Source: Kaistia dalseonensis
GTDB lineage: Bacteria > Pseudomonadota > Alphaproteobacteria > Rhizobiales > Kaistiaceae
Length of the DNA stretch: 64,000 bases
Assembly (NCBI RefSeq): GCF_030814715.1
Contig: NZ_JAUSVO010000001.1
Span: 496,001-560,000 of the forward strand
Reading direction: 5' to 3'
Part shown: piece by piece, positions 9,073-17,446 of the stretch
Layout: each line of letters starts with the position of its first letter
Position numbering within the stretch: position 1 is the stretch's first letter
Position numbers and translations under genes: made by a program
The notes under the pieces: model-generated
The model's input: the letters and a program-made list of their open reading frames with translations, nothing else
The model's database searches: none
What the model was told of the DNA's origin: nothing

Positions 9073-9969
9073 TTACGGCATGAAGAGCGAGCGATGCGCA
9101 GCAACGCCCGCAAGCACGCCCGAGGCTGAAGCCAGCGTTGCGTTGTGCATCGGGTTGGCCGCATCGCCGGCGGCATAGACGCCGGGGACGGTGGTCTGCT
9201 TCCAATCGTCGACCCGCAGGATAGGCCCGGTCATTCCCGCATCGAAAGCGCAGCCGAGCTGTTCCGCCAGCGGGCTCGCCATATGGGTCTTCGAGGCCGT
9301 GAAGATCGCCTCGACCGGCAGGATCCGTCCGTCGGCCAGGCGCACGCCTTCCAGACGCGGCGCTGGGCCGAGACACGCCACAATCGGCGTCCGCTCGATG
9401 ACCGCGCCACGCGCGATCATGCCCGCCGCCTCCTCTTCGCTGGGCTCGAACGTTCCCTGCGTGAAGTAGGTCGTCGGCCCCCAATCCGGGATCAGCAGGC
9501 CCTGATGCGGCGAGCCGGGATGATTGGCGAGAACGCCGAGCTGGCGACCGGCGACCTCATATCCGTGGCAATAGGGGCAGTGCAGCACGGTGGCGCCCCA
9601 ACGCTCCTCCAGGCCGGGAATTGCCGGCAATTCGTCGCGGCGTCCGATGGCGAGGATCAGCTTTGACCCCTCAGCCTCTCGCCCGTCGGCCAGCGTCACG
9701 GAGAAATGCTGATCTTCCTGCCGCGCCCGGACCGCCATGCCGTCGATGAACTCCACGGTAGGGTAGAGCAGCAACTGGCGGCGGCCTTCCCGCATGATCT
9801 CATGGGGCGCCTTGCCGTCCTGGCCGAGGAACCCATGCGACGCCTCGGCGAAACGGTTGCGTGGCAGGCCGGCATCGATGACCAGCACCTTCCGGCGGGC
9901 ACGGGCGAGTTGCATGGCGGCGGAGAGGCCGGCGAAGCTGCCGCCGATGATGATCGCGTCATAGTGCAT
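9073..9969 (-). CDS. Thioredoxin-reductase-like FAD-dependent NAD(P)H oxidoreductase
   Basis: A 298-residue flavoprotein of the TrxR fold. The FAD-binding motif IIGGSFAGLSAAM lies at residues 7-19, the redox motif CPYC at 131-134 (TrxR has CATC), and GVYAAGDAANP forms the C-terminal FAD site. The NAD(P)-binding GxGxxG/A segment after the CxxC is poorly conserved (QLGVLANHPGS), so the electron donor is uncertain. CPYCHGYE is typical of a separate subgroup found beside Rrf2 or MarR regulators, not of housekeeping thioredoxin reductase. The start MHYDAIIIGG has GGAG upstream; longer frames are unsupported. It is divergent from the Rrf2 gene, which probably controls it. Confidence 0.85.
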   Translation of the reverse strand: MHYDAIIIGGSFAGLSAAMQLARARRKVLVIDAGLPRNRFAEASHGFLGQDGKAPHEIMREGRRQLLLYPTVEFIDGMAVRARQEDQHFSVTLADGREAEGSKLILAIGRRDELPAIPGLEERWGATVLHCPYCHGYEVAGRQLGVLANHPGSPHQGLLIPDWGPTTYFTQGTFEPSEEEAAGMIARGAVIERTPIVACLGPAPRLEGVRLADGRILPVEAIFTASKTHMASPLAEQLGCAFDAGMTGPILRVDDWKQTTVPGVYAAGDAANPMHNATLASASGVLAGVAAHRSLFMP

Positions 9970-10026
9970 GCGGGAGGTCTCCTGGTCGAACAGATGACGT
10001 CGGGCCAATTGACGCCACTTCATAAG

Positions 10027-10059
10027 TTGCGTGATGCCACGACGCCGGCGATCACGCAA
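10027..10059. promoter_or_regulatory. Perfect inverted repeat between the divergent oxidoreductase and Rrf2 genes
   Basis: TTGCGTGAT (10027-10035) and ATCACGCAA (10051-10059) are perfect reverse complements separated by 15 bases. The position, between two divergent promoters, fits an operator bound by the Rrf2 protein encoded alongside. The half-site spacing is wider than in IscR sites, so either half may be part of a shorter palindrome pair. Confidence 0.55.
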
Positions 10060-10117
10060 CCTGTATTGTTACATGTGTTGGGCGCTGCTAAGGATGGCGC
10101 AAATGCGAGGTGACATG

Positions 10118-10558
10118 ATGAGAAGCGACAGCCGGCTTTCGCGGATGCTGCATGTGCTGATTCATATGGATCAGCATGAGGCGCCTTTGACCTCCGAGAT
10201 GATCGCGTTGATGCTCAACACCAATCCCGTGGTGCTGCGCCGGACGATGGCCGGCCTGCGGGACAAGGGCTATGTCCAGTCGGAAAAGGGGCACGGCGGC
10301 GGGTGGAAGCTCAGCCGAAGCCTCGACGAGATCAGCCTGCTCGATGTCTATCTCGCGCTGGGCGAACCTTCAGTCTTCGCGCTCGGTCCGACGAGCGATC
10401 ATCCGAGTTGCCTCGTCGAGCAGGCCGTCAACGCTGCCGTCGGCGACGCGTTGCGCGAAGCCGAGACGCACCTGCTCGGGCGCTTCGCCAAGGTGACCAT
10501 AGCCGATATCGCCCGGGATTTCGGTGTACGGGCCCGCGATCACGGCATTCAGTTCTGA
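10118..10558 (+). CDS. Rrf2-family transcriptional regulator
   Basis: A 146-residue winged-helix regulator. The N-terminal helix SRLSRMLHVLIHM, recognition region MLNTNPVVLRRTMAGLRDKGYVQSEKGHGGGW and the dimerisation helix are typical of Rrf2. Unlike IscR or RirA it has a single cysteine, C98, at the place where the Fe-S cysteine cluster lies in IscR, so it probably does not bind a cluster and may instead sense redox or electrophiles through one thiol. The start is one of two adjacent ATG codons after GAGG; the second gives better spacing. It is divergent from the CxxC oxidoreductase and 66 bases before tenA. Confidence 0.88.
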   Translation: MRSDSRLSRMLHVLIHMDQHEAPLTSEMIALMLNTNPVVLRRTMAGLRDKGYVQSEKGHGGGWKLSRSLDEISLLDVYLALGEPSVFALGPTSDHPSCLVEQAVNAAVGDALREAETHLLGRFAKVTIADIARDFGVRARDHGIQF

Positions 10559-10624
10559 GATGGAATCGCCTATGCCTCGCCCTTGGATATGCGGGCGATT
10601 GCGTTGCCTGCATCGGGAGATGTC

Positions 10625-11290
10625 ATGACTCTGCTGTTCGAACGACTGAAGCGCGATGCCGCCGCTGAATGGGACGCCTATGTCCATCATGAGTTTGTGC
10701 GCGACCTCGGCGACGGCACGCTGCCCAAGCCGGCCTTCCAGCATTATCTGGTCCAGGACTATCTGTTCCTGATCGAGTTCGCCCGCGCCTATGCCATCGC
10801 GCTCTACAAGGCGCCGAGCCTGACCGAGATGCGCAAGGCCTCCGCCGGCATCCAGGCGATCCTCGACGAGACCTCGCTGCATCTTCGCCTCTGCGCCTCA
10901 TGGGGCCTCGACGCCGCCGCCGTGGAAGCGACGCCCGAGGCGCGCGCGACCATCGCCTATACGCGCTTCGTGCAGGAGGCGGGCCTTCGCGGCGACATCC
11001 TCGACATACTGATTGCCCTTTCCCCCTGTGTCGTCGGCTATGCCGAGATCGGAGCCGAGCTCGCGCAGACGGGGCAGGGCCTCGACGGCACCAATCCCTA
11101 TGCCGACTGGATCCATGAATATGCCGGCTCGGGCTATCAGGCGGTGGCACAAGCGAGCCTCGAACAGATCGAACGGCTCGCCGGCGACTATCTCACCGAG
11201 GCGCGCTATCCTCGCTTGCTCGCGACATTCCGCCATGCCGTCCGGCTCGAAGCCGATTTCTGGCAGATGGGATTGTCGCTCGCGGATTGA
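10625..11290 (+). CDS. tenA: TenA-family protein (aminopyrimidine aminohydrolase type)
   Basis: TenA enzymes hydrolyse degraded thiamine pyrimidines (aminopyrimidine to HMP) in thiamine salvage. The all-helical 221-residue protein retains the catalytic cysteine C135 in SPCVVGYAEIG, D45 in the YLVQDYLFL helix, and E209 in RLEADFWQMGL. A separate thiD (29105-29902) supplies the kinase for HMP. ATG is chosen because GGGAGA lies just upstream. No TPP riboswitch is visible in the 66 bases before it. The TfoX-N gene follows after 12 bases and is likely cotranscribed. Confidence 0.88.
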   Translation: MTLLFERLKRDAAAEWDAYVHHEFVRDLGDGTLPKPAFQHYLVQDYLFLIEFARAYAIALYKAPSLTEMRKASAGIQAILDETSLHLRLCASWGLDAAAVEATPEARATIAYTRFVQEAGLRGDILDILIALSPCVVGYAEIGAELAQTGQGLDGTNPYADWIHEYAGSGYQAVAQASLEQIERLAGDYLTEARYPRLLATFRHAVRLEADFWQMGLSLAD

Positions 11291-11302
11291 GGGGAGGCAG
11301 GC

Positions 11303-11653
11303 TTGTCCGCTGATGACGAATTTCTCGCCGAACTGTTCGAGCCCGTCGGCCGCGTCACGTTCCGGCGCATGTTCGGCGGGCTCGGCATTTATCGCGACGG
11401 CCTGATGTTCGGCCTGGTCGCCTACGAGACGGTGCATCTCAAGGCCGACGACACGACGCGGCAAAGCTTCGAGGCCGAGGGCTGCCTGCCCTTCAGCTAT
11501 GACACGAAGGACGGCAAGCGCACGCTGACCAGCTATTGGCGCATTCCCGAGCGCCTGCTCGACGAGCCCGATGAATTGCGCGACTGGGCGCTCGCGGCGG
11601 TCGAGGTCGCGATCAGGGCGAACGCGGCCAAGCCGGCCAGGAAGCGGAAATAG
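11303..11653 (+). CDS. TfoX/Sxy N-terminal-domain protein
   Basis: A 116-residue protein with only the TfoX-N domain: RVTFRRMFGGLGIYRDGLMFGLVAYETVHLK and the LTSYWRIPERLLDEPDEL segment are characteristic. It lacks the TfoX C-terminal domain of Haemophilus Sxy, so a competence role should not be assumed; such short forms are common in alphaproteobacteria and uncharacterised. The C terminus is lysine/arginine rich (AAKPARKRK). The start is a TTG with GGGGAGG upstream. It ends 19 bases from the convergent acyltransferase fusion gene. Confidence 0.85.
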   Translation: MSADDEFLAELFEPVGRVTFRRMFGGLGIYRDGLMFGLVAYETVHLKADDTTRQSFEAEGCLPFSYDTKDGKRTLTSYWRIPERLLDEPDELRDWALAAVEVAIRANAAKPARKRK

Positions 11654-11672
11654 CGCCCGTCTCGATGACGGC

Positions 11673-14600
11673 TCAGGCGGACGACATCACCGCCGCCTCT
11701 GCCTCTGCGGCGGGGATAGCGCTCTTCTTCGTCGCCAGCGCCAGTTCCTTCAGGGCTCCGAAATCGACCTTGCCCGAGCCGAGCAGCGGCAGCTTCTCGA
11801 CAAGCAGGATTGTCTTGGGCAGCATGATTTCCGACAATCCGCGCGTGCGGGCGAAACGCTGCAGTTCGGCAAGGTCCGCCTCGGGGCGCTCGGTGATGAG
11901 CACGATTTCCTCGCCCTTGCGATCATGCGGCACCGAGGTCGCCGCCGAGGCGTGATGCGCCCATAGTTCGCCCGCCAGCGCCTCGATCGCCGCGAGCGAG
12001 ACCATCTCGCCGCCGATCTTGGCGAAGCGCTTGGCACGGCCGGAAATGGTGATGAAGCCGTCATCGATCGTCACGATGTCGCCGGTATCGTACCAGCCGT
12101 CGATCACTGGCTCGAGCACGCCGGGCGCTTCGGCCCGATAATAGCCGCGCATGACATTCTCGCCGCGCACCAGCAGTCGTCCCCCTTCGTCAATGCCCTC
12201 GACCGGCTCGAGCCGCGTCTCGATGCCCGGCAGCGGCTTGCCGACGGAGCCGGGGCGGTTGGCCATCGGCGTGTTGATGGCGATGACAGGCGCCATTTCC
12301 GTGGTGCCATAGCCTTCGAGCAGCCGGATGCCGAACTTCTCCGCCCAGACGCGGCGCGTTTCGGGTTTGAGCCGTTCGGCGCCGGCGAAGACATAGCGCA
12401 CGGAGTAGAAATCATAGGGATGCGCCATGCGGGCATAGCCGGCGAGGAACGTATCGGTGCCGAACAGGATGGTCGCGTTCACGTCATAGGCCATTTCCGG
12501 AATGATCCGGTAATGCAGCGGCGAGGGATAGAGCATCTGCCGCACGCCGGAGAAAAGCGGCAGCAGGCAACCCGCCGTCAGCCCGAAGGCGTGGAAGAGC
12601 GGCAGCGCGTTGAGGACGATATCCTCATGCGAGAAGTCGATCACGCTGGCGACCTGCTGCCGGTTGGCCTGGATGGCGCGGTGGCTGAGCGAGACGCCCT
12701 TGGGCAGGCCCTCCGACCCTGAGGTGAAGAGCACGACGGCCTCGTCGTCGATCGCGGCGCCCTTGCCGAAGGCGAGGCGAGCGACGAGACCGGGCGCGAG
12801 GCTTCCGGCGAGCGCGAAGAGCTTGCGGATCGCGCCGATCTCGCCGCGCAGATCCTCGAGATAGACCACGCGGCAATGCGCCGAGAGCGTTTCGGCGAGC
12901 GGCAGCAGGCGGCCCTGCTCGATGAAACGCCGCGAGGTCAGGACCAGCCTGATCTCGGCCGCGCGCCGCGCCGCGTCGATTCCCGCCGGGCCGGCCGAGA
13001 AATTGAGCATAGCGGGGATGCGGCCGGTCAGTTGCAGCGCAAAGAAGGTGACGACCGAGGCGATGGTGTTCGGCAGCATCAGGCCGACACGTTCGCCCGG
13101 CGCGCTCATGCGGGCGATCGACTTGCCGAGCGCGAAGGCACCCCGGACGATCCCCGTATAGCCGATGGGCGCGCGGGTGACGTCCTCCAGCACCGGCCGG
13201 CTGCCATGCAGGTGGCGGGCGTGCAGCAGGCTGTCGAAGAGTGGTTCCAGCGGCGGACTGGTCTCATAGACCATCTCCGTCATGATCGCCTGCAGATGCG
13301 CCCCGGCCTCGGCCCGGCGCTTCCGCCCGATCAGACCAGGGGTCAGCGCGATCGAGCGCTCAGGCAACACGGAAAGGTGCATTTCCGGGAACAGGCGGCG
13401 CCGGACCTTGCCCTTCAGGCGGGAGAAGATCGAATATTGGGCGCCGGCGACGCGGACCGGGATGATCGGCACGTCAGCGAGCGCGGCAATCATGGCCGGG
13501 CCGTCATAGACCTTCATCAGCGCGCCCGTGACCGTGATGCGTCCTTCCGGGAAGATCACGAGCCGGCGGCCTTCCTTGACCAGCTTCACCATCTTGCGGA
13601 CGGTGAACGGGCTGGTCGGATCGACGGGGATCAGGTCGAAGAACAGGAAGGCCGGCTTCACCCACCACCGCTCGGCGATGAACTTGTTGATGGCGAAAAC
13701 CGGCTTGCCCGGTAGCAGGCAGCCGATCAGCACGGCATCAATGAATGAGGTGTGATTGACGACCACGACGGCGGCACTTTCGCCATCGCCGTAGCTTTCA
13801 ATGTGCTGCACGCGGGCCCTGAAGAGAAGCTGCAACAGGCGCTGGCCGAGTGCCTTGACGACCTCGTCAGGCACGAATTTGAGGCACACGCCGGCGGCGA
13901 TGATATTGGCGAGGCCGAGCCAGAACAGAAGCTGCAGCGTCGTGACACCGGCGGCGAGCAGAACGGCGGCCGCGACCGTGCCGGCCACCATCAGCGCCGC
14001 ATTCATGATGTTGTTGCCGGCGATCGCGGCGGAACGCTCATGCTCCTCCGAGCGCGATTGCAGCATGGCGTAGAGCGGCACGGTGAAGAGCCCGCCGCCG
14101 AACGCGACGCCGACCAGGTCGATCAGAACGTGAATGCCGGCGGCCGAGGTTACGAAAGCGCCGAAGCCGATCGAGCCATCGCCCACCAGCGCACCGAGGG
14201 CGGCGGATGAATGCGAGAGGTCAATCATGAAGCCGGCCATGACCAGCGCACCGATCGGCGTGTGACGCGCGGAGATCCGTCCGGCGAGCAGCTTCGAGGT
14301 CGCGGCCGAGCCGAGCGCGATGCCGACGACGAAGGCAGCGACGAGCAGGTTGGCGACGATCTCGTCGACCTTCAGCGTCTTCTGCGCGAAATCCGGGAAG
14401 ATCGACATCACGACGAGGCCGATCATCCAGAACCAGGAGATGCCGAGCACCGCCAGGAACACCGACTGGCGCCGCCGGATCGCCGCGAAGGCCGCACGGC
14501 TGGAGCCGAGTAGCGAAAATTTGAAGGGGGCGGAGTTTGGGGCGGGCGGGGCCGAGGGCACGAACAGGGATGCGGCAGCGCCGATCAAGGCAGCGCCGAC

Positions 14601-15173
14601 GAGGCCCGCAACCGCGATCCATGTGCCGCCCAGGCCGATCGTCAGCCCGCCGAACAGCGTGCCGAGCAGGATGGCGACGAAGGTGGAGCCCTCGAACAGC
14701 GCGTTGGCGGCAACCAGCCGCTCGCGGCCGACGAATTGCGGCAGGATCGAATATTTCGCCGGCCCGAAGATCGTCGACTGGACCGAATAGAGGAACATGC
14801 CGAACAGGGCGAGCGGCGCCGAATGGATCATGATGGCGATCGACGAGATGATCGCGAGCACGATTTCAGCGATCCGCGTCCATCTGACGACCAGCATCTT
14901 GTCGATCGAATCGGAGAGGCGGCCCGATACGCCGGAAAACAGGAAGAAGGGCAGCATGAACACGCCGCCACCCAGCGTCACGGCGACGGAGGAGGGCAGG
15001 CCGAAGAGATCGGCGCCGCCATAGGCCACCATGAAGCCGAATGCGCTCTTGAGCGCATTGTCGGCAAAGGCGCCGAACCATTGCACGATGAAGAGCGGCA
15101 GAAAGCCTGGCGTCCGCAGAAGAGGCGGCGCGGGGGCTTGAGCCTGTGAAACGTCCATATGCAATGTGTCCAT
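11673..15173 (-). CDS. aas: Three-part LplT-PlsC-acyl-ACP synthetase fusion (phospholipid repair)
   Basis: A 1166-residue inner-membrane protein joining three activities. Residues about 20-420 form an MFS module like the lysophospholipid flippase LplT (multiple hydrophobic helices, FADNALKSAF at the start). Residues about 450-640 are a PlsC-type acyltransferase with HTSFID (H near 473) and FPEGRITVTG. Residues about 650-1150 are an AMP-binding acyl-ACP synthetase with LFTSGSEGLPKGVSLSH (near 817), EGYGTTEMAPV and GWYDTGDIV. In E. coli LplT and Aas are separate proteins that reacylate lysophosphatidylethanolamine; here import, activation and acyl transfer are on one chain. The divergent TetR gene probably regulates it. 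Confidence 0.9.
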   Translation of the reverse strand: MDTLHMDVSQAQAPAPPLLRTPGFLPLFIVQWFGAFADNALKSAFGFMVAYGGADLFGLPSSVAVTLGGGVFMLPFFLFSGVSGRLSDSIDKMLVVRWTRIAEIVLAIISSIAIMIHSAPLALFGMFLYSVQSTIFGPAKYSILPQFVGRERLVAANALFEGSTFVAILLGTLFGGLTIGLGGTWIAVAGLVGAALIGAAASLFVPSAPPAPNSAPFKFSLLGSSRAAFAAIRRRQSVFLAVLGISWFWMIGLVVMSIFPDFAQKTLKVDEIVANLLVAAFVVGIALGSAATSKLLAGRISARHTPIGALVMAGFMIDLSHSSAALGALVGDGSIGFGAFVTSAAGIHVLIDLVGVAFGGGLFTVPLYAMLQSRSEEHERSAAIAGNNIMNAALMVAGTVAAAVLLAAGVTTLQLLFWLGLANIIAAGVCLKFVPDEVVKALGQRLLQLLFRARVQHIESYGDGESAAVVVVNHTSFIDAVLIGCLLPGKPVFAINKFIAERWWVKPAFLFFDLIPVDPTSPFTVRKMVKLVKEGRRLVIFPEGRITVTGALMKVYDGPAMIAALADVPIIPVRVAGAQYSIFSRLKGKVRRRLFPEMHLSVLPERSIALTPGLIGRKRRAEAGAHLQAIMTEMVYETSPPLEPLFDSLLHARHLHGSRPVLEDVTRAPIGYTGIVRGAFALGKSIARMSAPGERVGLMLPNTIASVVTFFALQLTGRIPAMLNFSAGPAGIDAARRAAEIRLVLTSRRFIEQGRLLPLAETLSAHCRVVYLEDLRGEIGAIRKLFALAGSLAPGLVARLAFGKGAAIDDEAVVLFTSGSEGLPKGVSLSHRAIQANRQQVASVIDFSHEDIVLNALPLFHAFGLTAGCLLPLFSGVRQMLYPSPLHYRIIPEMAYDVNATILFGTDTFLAGYARMAHPYDFYSVRYVFAGAERLKPETRRVWAEKFGIRLLEGYGTTEMAPVIAINTPMANRPGSVGKPLPGIETRLEPVEGIDEGGRLLVRGENVMRGYYRAEAPGVLEPVIDGWYDTGDIVTIDDGFITISGRAKRFAKIGGEMVSLAAIEALAGELWAHHASAATSVPHDRKGEEIVLITERPEADLAELQRFARTRGLSEIMLPKTILLVEKLPLLGSGKVDFGALKELALATKKSAIPAAEAEAAVMSSA

Positions 15174-15218
15174 GGATCGAGCCTCAGCCAGTTCGCGGTC
15201 TCTCGCAAGTCCGCATTT

Positions 15219-15235
15219 ATTGAACGTCGTTTAAT
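15219..15235. promoter_or_regulatory. Imperfect operator-like palindrome upstream of the aas fusion
   Basis: ATTGAACG-T-CGTTTAAT is a 17-base palindrome with one mismatch. It shares the ATTGAAC half-site with the perfect palindrome whose centre lies 30 bases away, about three helical turns, so both may be bound by the same TetR dimer type on one DNA face. Confidence 0.5.
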
Positions 15236-15249
15236 TCGGTAGCATCGTT

Positions 15250-15264
15250 TTGAACAATGTTCAA
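15250..15264. promoter_or_regulatory. Perfect 15-base palindrome, probable TetR operator
   Basis: TTGAACA-A-TGTTCAA is an exact palindrome in the 159-base gap between the divergent aas fusion and TetR genes. Such a position and size are typical of TetR-family autoregulatory operators. Binding by the neighbouring protein is inferred. Confidence 0.6.
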
Positions 15265-15332
15265 TATGTGGTAGTTGAACCAACATCAGGCCGGTTTCGA
15301 GAGCGCCGGCCGAGCTGGAAGGTGAGATCGCC

Positions 15333-15959
15333 ATGGCCCGTCGGAACGACCATGCCCCGGACGAACTGCGCAGGCTGGCGCGCGAGGCGGCCGGCGCCGT
15401 CGCGCGCGAGGAGGGGTTGCGCGGCCTGACTGTTCGCCGCGTCGCGGAGCGGATCGGCTACACGCCGGGCACGCTCTATAATCTCTTCGCCAATCTCGAC
15501 GACCTGATCGTCCATGTGAACGGCGACACGCTGGACCGGCTCGATGCGGCGCTGAAGGCGGCCGGGGCCTCGCTGCCGGCCGAGCGTCGGGCCCGGCTCG
15601 TCGACGCCTATTTCGATTTCGTCGAGGCCGATCCGCTGCTCTGGTCGCTGCTGTTCGAGCATCGCCTGCCGGCCGGCGCCGAACTGCCGGATTGGTACAA
15701 GGCGACGCTCGACCGCCTGATCGACAATGTCGTCGCGGCGCTGGCGCCGCTGATGGAGGCGTGGCCGTCGCCAGAGGCAAGGCGCATGACGGTGGTCGCG
15801 CTCTGGGCCGCGCTGCATGGCATCTCGACGCTCGCCGTGTCGCGCAAGTTGACGCTGGTTGCCGCCGTGCCGCCGCGAGCGCTCGGCCATCTCCTCGTCG
15901 AGCGGATGATCGCGGCGGGACCCGCTCCCGCGTCGCCGCCACCGGTCACACTTTCGTGA
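15333..15959 (+). CDS. TetR/AcrR-family transcriptional regulator
   Basis: A 208-residue repressor-type protein. The N-terminal helix-turn-helix is GLTVRRVAERIGYTPGTLYNLFANLDDLI (about residues 30-60), with the YxxF recognition-helix pattern. The C-terminal ligand domain contains an LWAALHGISTLAVS segment of the WHG type, found in regulators of lipid and acyl-CoA genes. It is divergent from the phospholipid-repair fusion, and two related palindromes lie between them, so it most likely controls that gene and itself in response to an acyl or lysolipid ligand (inference). GAGATC precedes the ATG. Confidence 0.9.
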   Translation: MARRNDHAPDELRRLAREAAGAVAREEGLRGLTVRRVAERIGYTPGTLYNLFANLDDLIVHVNGDTLDRLDAALKAAGASLPAERRARLVDAYFDFVEADPLLWSLLFEHRLPAGAELPDWYKATLDRLIDNVVAALAPLMEAWPSPEARRMTVVALWAALHGISTLAVSRKLTLVAAVPPRALGHLLVERMIAAGPAPASPPPVTLS

Positions 15960-16071
15960 GGGGCCGGAATCCCCTGATCGGCAGTGCACAACGCCTCGTC
16001 AATTTGCACGCCCAATGGTATTGCTGGCACATTGTCTCATTGCCAAACGTATTTCGACTTCGGGGGATTAG

Positions 16072-16749
16072 GTGCAGATAGCGGAGATCCTCTCATCGCT
16101 CGGGCGAACCAGCTTCTTTAATGGTCTCGACAAGGACGATCTTACCCGTCTGGCGCAGATTGCCCGCCTGTCGACTTATGGCGCCGATACATTGCTCTTC
16201 GCGCAGGGGGATGAATCGGATGGGCTCTATTGCGTCGTCAGCGGTATTGTCCGCATCTTCCTGACGGCCGACGATAGCCGGGAATTGACGATCCAGCTTT
16301 TCGAGGAAGGCGAGGTGATCGGCGAGATCGCGCTGATCGACGGCCTGCCGCGCAGTGCCGGCGCCGCGACGCTCACCGAATCGACGCTGATCTTCGTGCC
16401 GCGCCAATCCTTCCTGAACCTGCTCGACAGCTCCAACCGCCTGCAGCGCCAGATCATTCTGGGCCTTTGCGAGCGGCTCAGGCAGACCAACGACCAGGTC
16501 AACCGCGCGGTGTTCCAGGATTTGCGCCACCGTCTCCTGGTGCTGCTGCGCCAGCTTGCGCTGATCCATGGCCGGATCGAGCGCGATGTCGCCATCGTCG
16601 AGCTCGACCTGACCCAGGGCTCGCTCGCTCAGATGCTCGGCGCCAGCCGCGAGGCGGTGAACAAGCAGATCCGCGCTCTGACCAAGGAGGGGCGGCTGTC
16701 GATCGACGGCCATCGCATCCTGGTGCACCGCTCGGTCAAGGATAACTGA
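16072..16749 (+). CDS. Crp/Fnr-family transcriptional regulator
   Basis: A 225-residue regulator with an N-terminal cyclic-nucleotide-binding domain (about 15-130) and a C-terminal winged helix (QGSLAQMLGASREAVNKQIRALTKEGRLS). The phosphate-binding cassette GEIALIDGLPRSAGA keeps the glutamate, arginine and serine that contact cAMP in CRP, so nucleotide binding is plausible. The N-terminal four-cysteine set of Fnr is absent, so it is not an oxygen-sensing Fnr. The start is GTG, preceded by GGGGGA. It lies alone between the TetR gene and a convergent GNAT gene. Confidence 0.9.
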   Translation: MQIAEILSSLGRTSFFNGLDKDDLTRLAQIARLSTYGADTLLFAQGDESDGLYCVVSGIVRIFLTADDSRELTIQLFEEGEVIGEIALIDGLPRSAGAATLTESTLIFVPRQSFLNLLDSSNRLQRQIILGLCERLRQTNDQVNRAVFQDLRHRLLVLLRQLALIHGRIERDVAIVELDLTQGSLAQMLGASREAVNKQIRALTKEGRLSIDGHRILVHRSVKDN

Positions 16750-16777
16750 CCGGCCTGTATGCAGGGGCGGGGCGGGC

Positions 16778-17332
16778 TCAGCCGACGAGGCGCTTGCGCA
16801 TGACCAGCAGGTCGAGGCTGTAATCGTCGCCGAGATCGAACGGCACGACGTCGCTCGCCGCATAGCCGGTTGCGCGGAACATGTCGGCGCCATGTAGCGG
16901 CGGGAAGGCGGTCAGCCAGGCGATGCCGCTTTTGCGCGCGCTGGTCTCGGTCAGGGTCAAGAGGCTGCGTCCGATGCCGCGCCGCTGGTGCTCCGGATCG
17001 ACATAGAAGCTCACCGCGCAGGGAACCTCATTGTCGCCGCTGCGGACCCGGGTCCATCCGCCACAGCCGACGACGCCGGCATGCGTCTCGGCGACATAGA
17101 AATTCGGGGTGCGGCAGAGCGCGAGAGTTTGTCTGAGATGCCGCTCGACGAAGCGCTTGATCTTCACCGGCCCGTACAGGTCTCGGCCGCTCGCGCAAAG
17201 CGCCGCCACCTGTATTTCCGCGAGACGCGCGAAGTCGGCCTTGTCGGCGGCACGTATTGCGATGTCGGCAAGTCCGAAATAATCGACGACCGTACGCGCA
17301 TAATGCTTGAAATCAGCGGAATCAAACGACAT
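16778..17332 (-). CDS. GNAT-family N-acetyltransferase
   Basis: A 184-residue acetyltransferase. The acetyl-CoA pyrophosphate-binding motif is VDPEHQRRGIGRSLL, preceded by the VSFYV strand, and the C-terminal part FPPLHGADMFRATGYAASDV fits motif B. The N-terminal IAIRAADKADFARLAEIQ is the usual GNAT start. The substrate is unknown. MSFDSADF is used as the start because the seven-codon longer frame begins at a TTG without extra support; the ribosome site is weak in both cases. It is downstream of and co-directional with pgi, separated by a hairpin. Confidence 0.85.
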   Translation of the reverse strand: MSFDSADFKHYARTVVDYFGLADIAIRAADKADFARLAEIQVAALCASGRDLYGPVKIKRFVERHLRQTLALCRTPNFYVAETHAGVVGCGGWTRVRSGDNEVPCAVSFYVDPEHQRRGIGRSLLTLTETSARKSGIAWLTAFPPLHGADMFRATGYAASDVVPFDLGDDYSLDLLVMRKRLVG

Positions 17333-17412
17333 TGCGCGCCAGCTTCTCCTCAAACGCCCCGCGGTATCAGCATAACGCCGCAGAATTGATTCGAGGAGTG
17401 ACCGGCATCACA

Positions 17413-17434
17413 GCCGGCCGCCGGAGCGGCCGGC
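17413..17434 (-). terminator. Strong GC hairpin just after pgi
   Basis: GCCGGCCGC and GCGGCCGGC form a perfect nine-pair stem around a CGGA loop, starting 12 bases past the pgi stop. There is no uridine run, so it is either a Rho-assisted terminator or an RNA end stabiliser between pgi and the GNAT gene. Confidence 0.45.
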
Positions 17435-17446
17435 CCGCGCCGGAGA

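Noticed and set aside
10559-10624. A possible thiamine riboswitch before tenA
   Set aside because: The gap is 66 bases and lacks the conserved CTGAGA core of the TPP riboswitch.
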